Shown piece by piece: positions 62,458 through 64,000 of a DNA stretch of 64,000 nt; within the stretch, counting starts at the first letter, position 1, and the number at the start of each line of letters is the position of its first letter. This stretch comes from JABAAE01 sp036336715. GTDB lineage: Bacteria; Planctomycetota; Planctomycetia; Pirellulales; Pirellulaceae. A model generated the notes under the pieces. That model was given only the letters and a program-made list of their open reading frames with translations, was not told the origin of the DNA and did no database searches. Both the position numbers and the translations under genes were made by a program. Location of the stretch: positions 1 to 64,000 of the forward strand of contig JAYZFP010000023.1 of assembly GCA_036336715.1 (NCBI GenBank). The letters run 5' to 3'.

Positions 62458-64000
62458 ATGAAAGTGCAACTGGAGCCCGTAGTCGCAGTCTTTGGCATCC
62501 TTGGATGGATGTTATCGATTGCATTCACCGAATCAGCCTCGGCCCAACAGGACCACCACCCGGTGATTGCCGCCTTTGAACGATTTGTCGATGTGGAATC
62601 CACGTCCAACATCGAACGGGGGCGTCTGCTGATCAACGAACTGAATTGCACCTCCTGCCACCAGTCCGCAGGGAATGGCTGGTCGGTGGCTGCCAAACAG
62701 GCACCGGTCCTGTCCCAGATCGGCAACCGGGTGAGGCCCGGCTACTTTGAAAAATATCTTCTCGACCCTCACGGGACCAAGCCGGGAACTTCCATGCCGG
62801 ATGTGCTGTCTGGAAAATCGGCTTCAGAAAAGAAAAACATCGCTGAGGCACTGGGACACTTCCTTGCTTCCACCGGAAAGACGTCCGACACGCCCCCGCT
62901 TCCCGGGCCAGTCTCCAATGGTGAAAAGCTGTTTCATTCCATCGGCTGTGTCGCCTGCCATAACCCGCAAAATTCCGACACCCTCCTGTCCACCTCGATT
63001 CCGCTTGGAAAACTGGCCGACAAGTACACGATACCCGGCCTGACCCGCTTCTTGCAGAATCCGCTGGAGGCCCGACCGTCCGGGCGGATGCCTCACTTGA
63101 ATCTCGCCGGCGGGGAAGCGAAGGACATCGCCACCTACCTACTGAAAGACATCAAGGTCAAATCCAACATCAATGTAGCCATCTATTCCGGCAGCTGGGA
63201 CAACCTGCCGGTATTTGACAAGCTGAAACCGCTTTCCACCGGATCCGCTCCCACTTTGGCAACCAGCGTCTCGGGAAGGGGAGACAATTTTGGCCTCGTG
63301 TTCACCGGTTTCTGGAAGGTTACCCGGGCCGGCAAGTACAACTTCAGCCTCAGCTCGGATGACGGATCCCGCCTGCTGATCGATGGAAAAAGGGTTATCG
63401 ATAATGACGGTGTGCACGGCTCCAAAACCGTCAATGGATCGATGGATCTGAAAGAGGGAATCCACGATGTCCGCATCGAGTATTTCGAAAAGGGTGGAGG
63501 CGAAGAATTGAAATGTGTTGTTACCGGACCGGACCTGCCCAAACAGTCGATTGGCGGCCTGTTGAAAGCCACCAGAAAACCACCGATGGACAAGGACCGG
63601 TTTGTACTCGACGCTGCAAAAGCCAAGCGGGGAGCGGAATACTTTACCAGTCTCGGCTGTGCCAACTGCCACCAGATGAAGGTGGGCAACCAGAACCTGG
63701 CCTCTTCCTTCAAGGCCCAGAATGGCCTGGCCGACCTGAAAACCGGCGGCTGCCTGGAAGGAAAAGAGGGTGCACCCGATTTTGGCCTGAATGAAAAACA
63801 GCGGGCTTCCCTGGTTGCGGCCCTCTCCGCTCCGCTGCCGGGAGAAATCAGTCGCAAGGAAAAAATCCACCAGAACCTGGCGACCTTCAACTGCTACGCC
63901 TGCCACGAACGGGACTTTGTCGGGGGCGTGGTCGATCGGAGAGGGGAATCGGACGAGATCTACGGACGCCAGAAATGGTTCACCTCCACCCAACCGGAGA
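62458..64000 (+). CDS. Multiheme cytochrome with PA14 domain (runs off right edge)
   Basis: The first 514 residues of an exported protein. A signal peptide covers about residues 7-29 (ending SASAQ). Four CxxCH heme motifs are visible: CTSCH at 64, CVACH at 164, CANCH at 401 and CYACH at 479. Between the second and third, residues about 238-355 form a PA14 domain, a carbohydrate-binding beta-barrel (AIYSGSWDNLPVF, FTGFWKVTRAGKYNFSLSSD, DDGSRLLIDGK). The start at 62458 has AAGG with a 7-base spacer. The pattern GRLLINELNCTSCHQ and GEKLFHSIGCVACHN is that of small class I cytochrome modules. An electron-transfer protein attached to polysaccharide is a reasonable inference. Confidence 0.85.
   Translation, partial: MKVQLEPVVAVFGILGWMLSIAFTESASAQQDHHPVIAAFERFVDVESTSNIERGRLLINELNCTSCHQSAGNGWSVAAKQAPVLSQIGNRVRPGYFEKYLLDPHGTKPGTSMPDVLSGKSASEKKNIAEALGHFLASTGKTSDTPPLPGPVSNGEKLFHSIGCVACHNPQNSDTLLSTSIPLGKLADKYTIPGLTRFLQNPLEARPSGRMPHLNLAGGEAKDIATYLLKDIKVKSNINVAIYSGSWDNLPVFDKLKPLSTGSAPTLATSVSGRGDNFGLVFTGFWKVTRAGKYNFSLSSDDGSRLLIDGKRVIDNDGVHGSKTVNGSMDLKEGIHDVRIEYFEKGGGEELKCVVTGPDLPKQSIGGLLKATRKPPMDKDRFVLDAAKAKRGAEYFTSLGCANCHQMKVGNQNLASSFKAQNGLADLKTGGCLEGKEGAPDFGLNEKQRASLVAALSAPLPGEISRKEKIHQNLATFNCYACHERDFVGGVVDRRGESDEIYGRQKWFTSTQPE

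Overview
The window looks like a chromosomal segment of a planctomycete. The support is the gene content: several proteins built from the Planctomycete-specific cytochrome and domain families (PSCyt/PSD, i.e. DUF1549, DUF1553, DUF1587, DUF1588, DUF1592), TAT-exported DUF1501 and DUF1552 proteins, DUF1080, a type IV pilin-like DUF1559 gene and four sulfatases, mixed with housekeeping genes. Many starts are GTG or TTG and many genes lack a clear Shine-Dalgarno site. I see no rRNA, tRNA, CRISPR array, prophage or insertion sequence.

Layout. 1-3136: a truncated M28-like peptidase, a DinB protein, then a minus-strand group dksA-like > lspA > inositol-phosphatase family. 3562-4866: a secreted Gfo/Idh/MocA oxidoreductase. 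5050-8957 (minus): dxr > rseP > Rrf2 regulator. 9274-11310: ftsH. 11542-12444 (minus): cysH of the APS-reductase type. 12666-13423: a zinc-ribbon protein and a 55-residue membrane/polylysine protein. 13516-14730 (minus): GT4 glycosyltransferase. 15060-21237: DUF1080 protein, MoaD/ThiS protein, YfhO-like membrane protein, argS. 21248-25799 (minus): a suf operon in the order sufR, sufC, sufB, sufD. 26135-30712: a sodium:alanine-type symporter with a large exported N-terminal extension, a membrane protein with a GspG-like tail, and a small NTF2-like gene with a strong ribosome binding site and a clear terminator.

31067-48196 is the accessory heart of the window. Two tandem minus-strand sulfatases face a plus-strand operon: sulfatase, HD hydrolase, LamG/PSCyt/PSD1 protein, DUF1501 protein, PSD2-5 cytochrome protein, DUF1552 protein, sulfatase. 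Four consecutive junctions overlap by 1-4 bases, so the HD protein and the two different cytochrome/TAT-protein pairs appear translationally coupled. The likely theme is periplasmic breakdown of sulfated polysaccharide with cytochrome-type partners; that role is inference.

48289-64000: a DUF1559 pilin-like gene interrupted by one in-frame amber codon, a hotdog-crotonase fusion, another PSCyt/DUF1549/DUF1553 protein, a Rieske oxygenase, a GAF/sigma-54-type activator with an altered GAFTGA loop, fabI, alaS, a methyltransferase-like protein, a HAD phosphatase and, running off the right edge, a multiheme cytochrome with an embedded PA14 domain. Short tandem repeats of 13-17 bp recur in several intergenic gaps.
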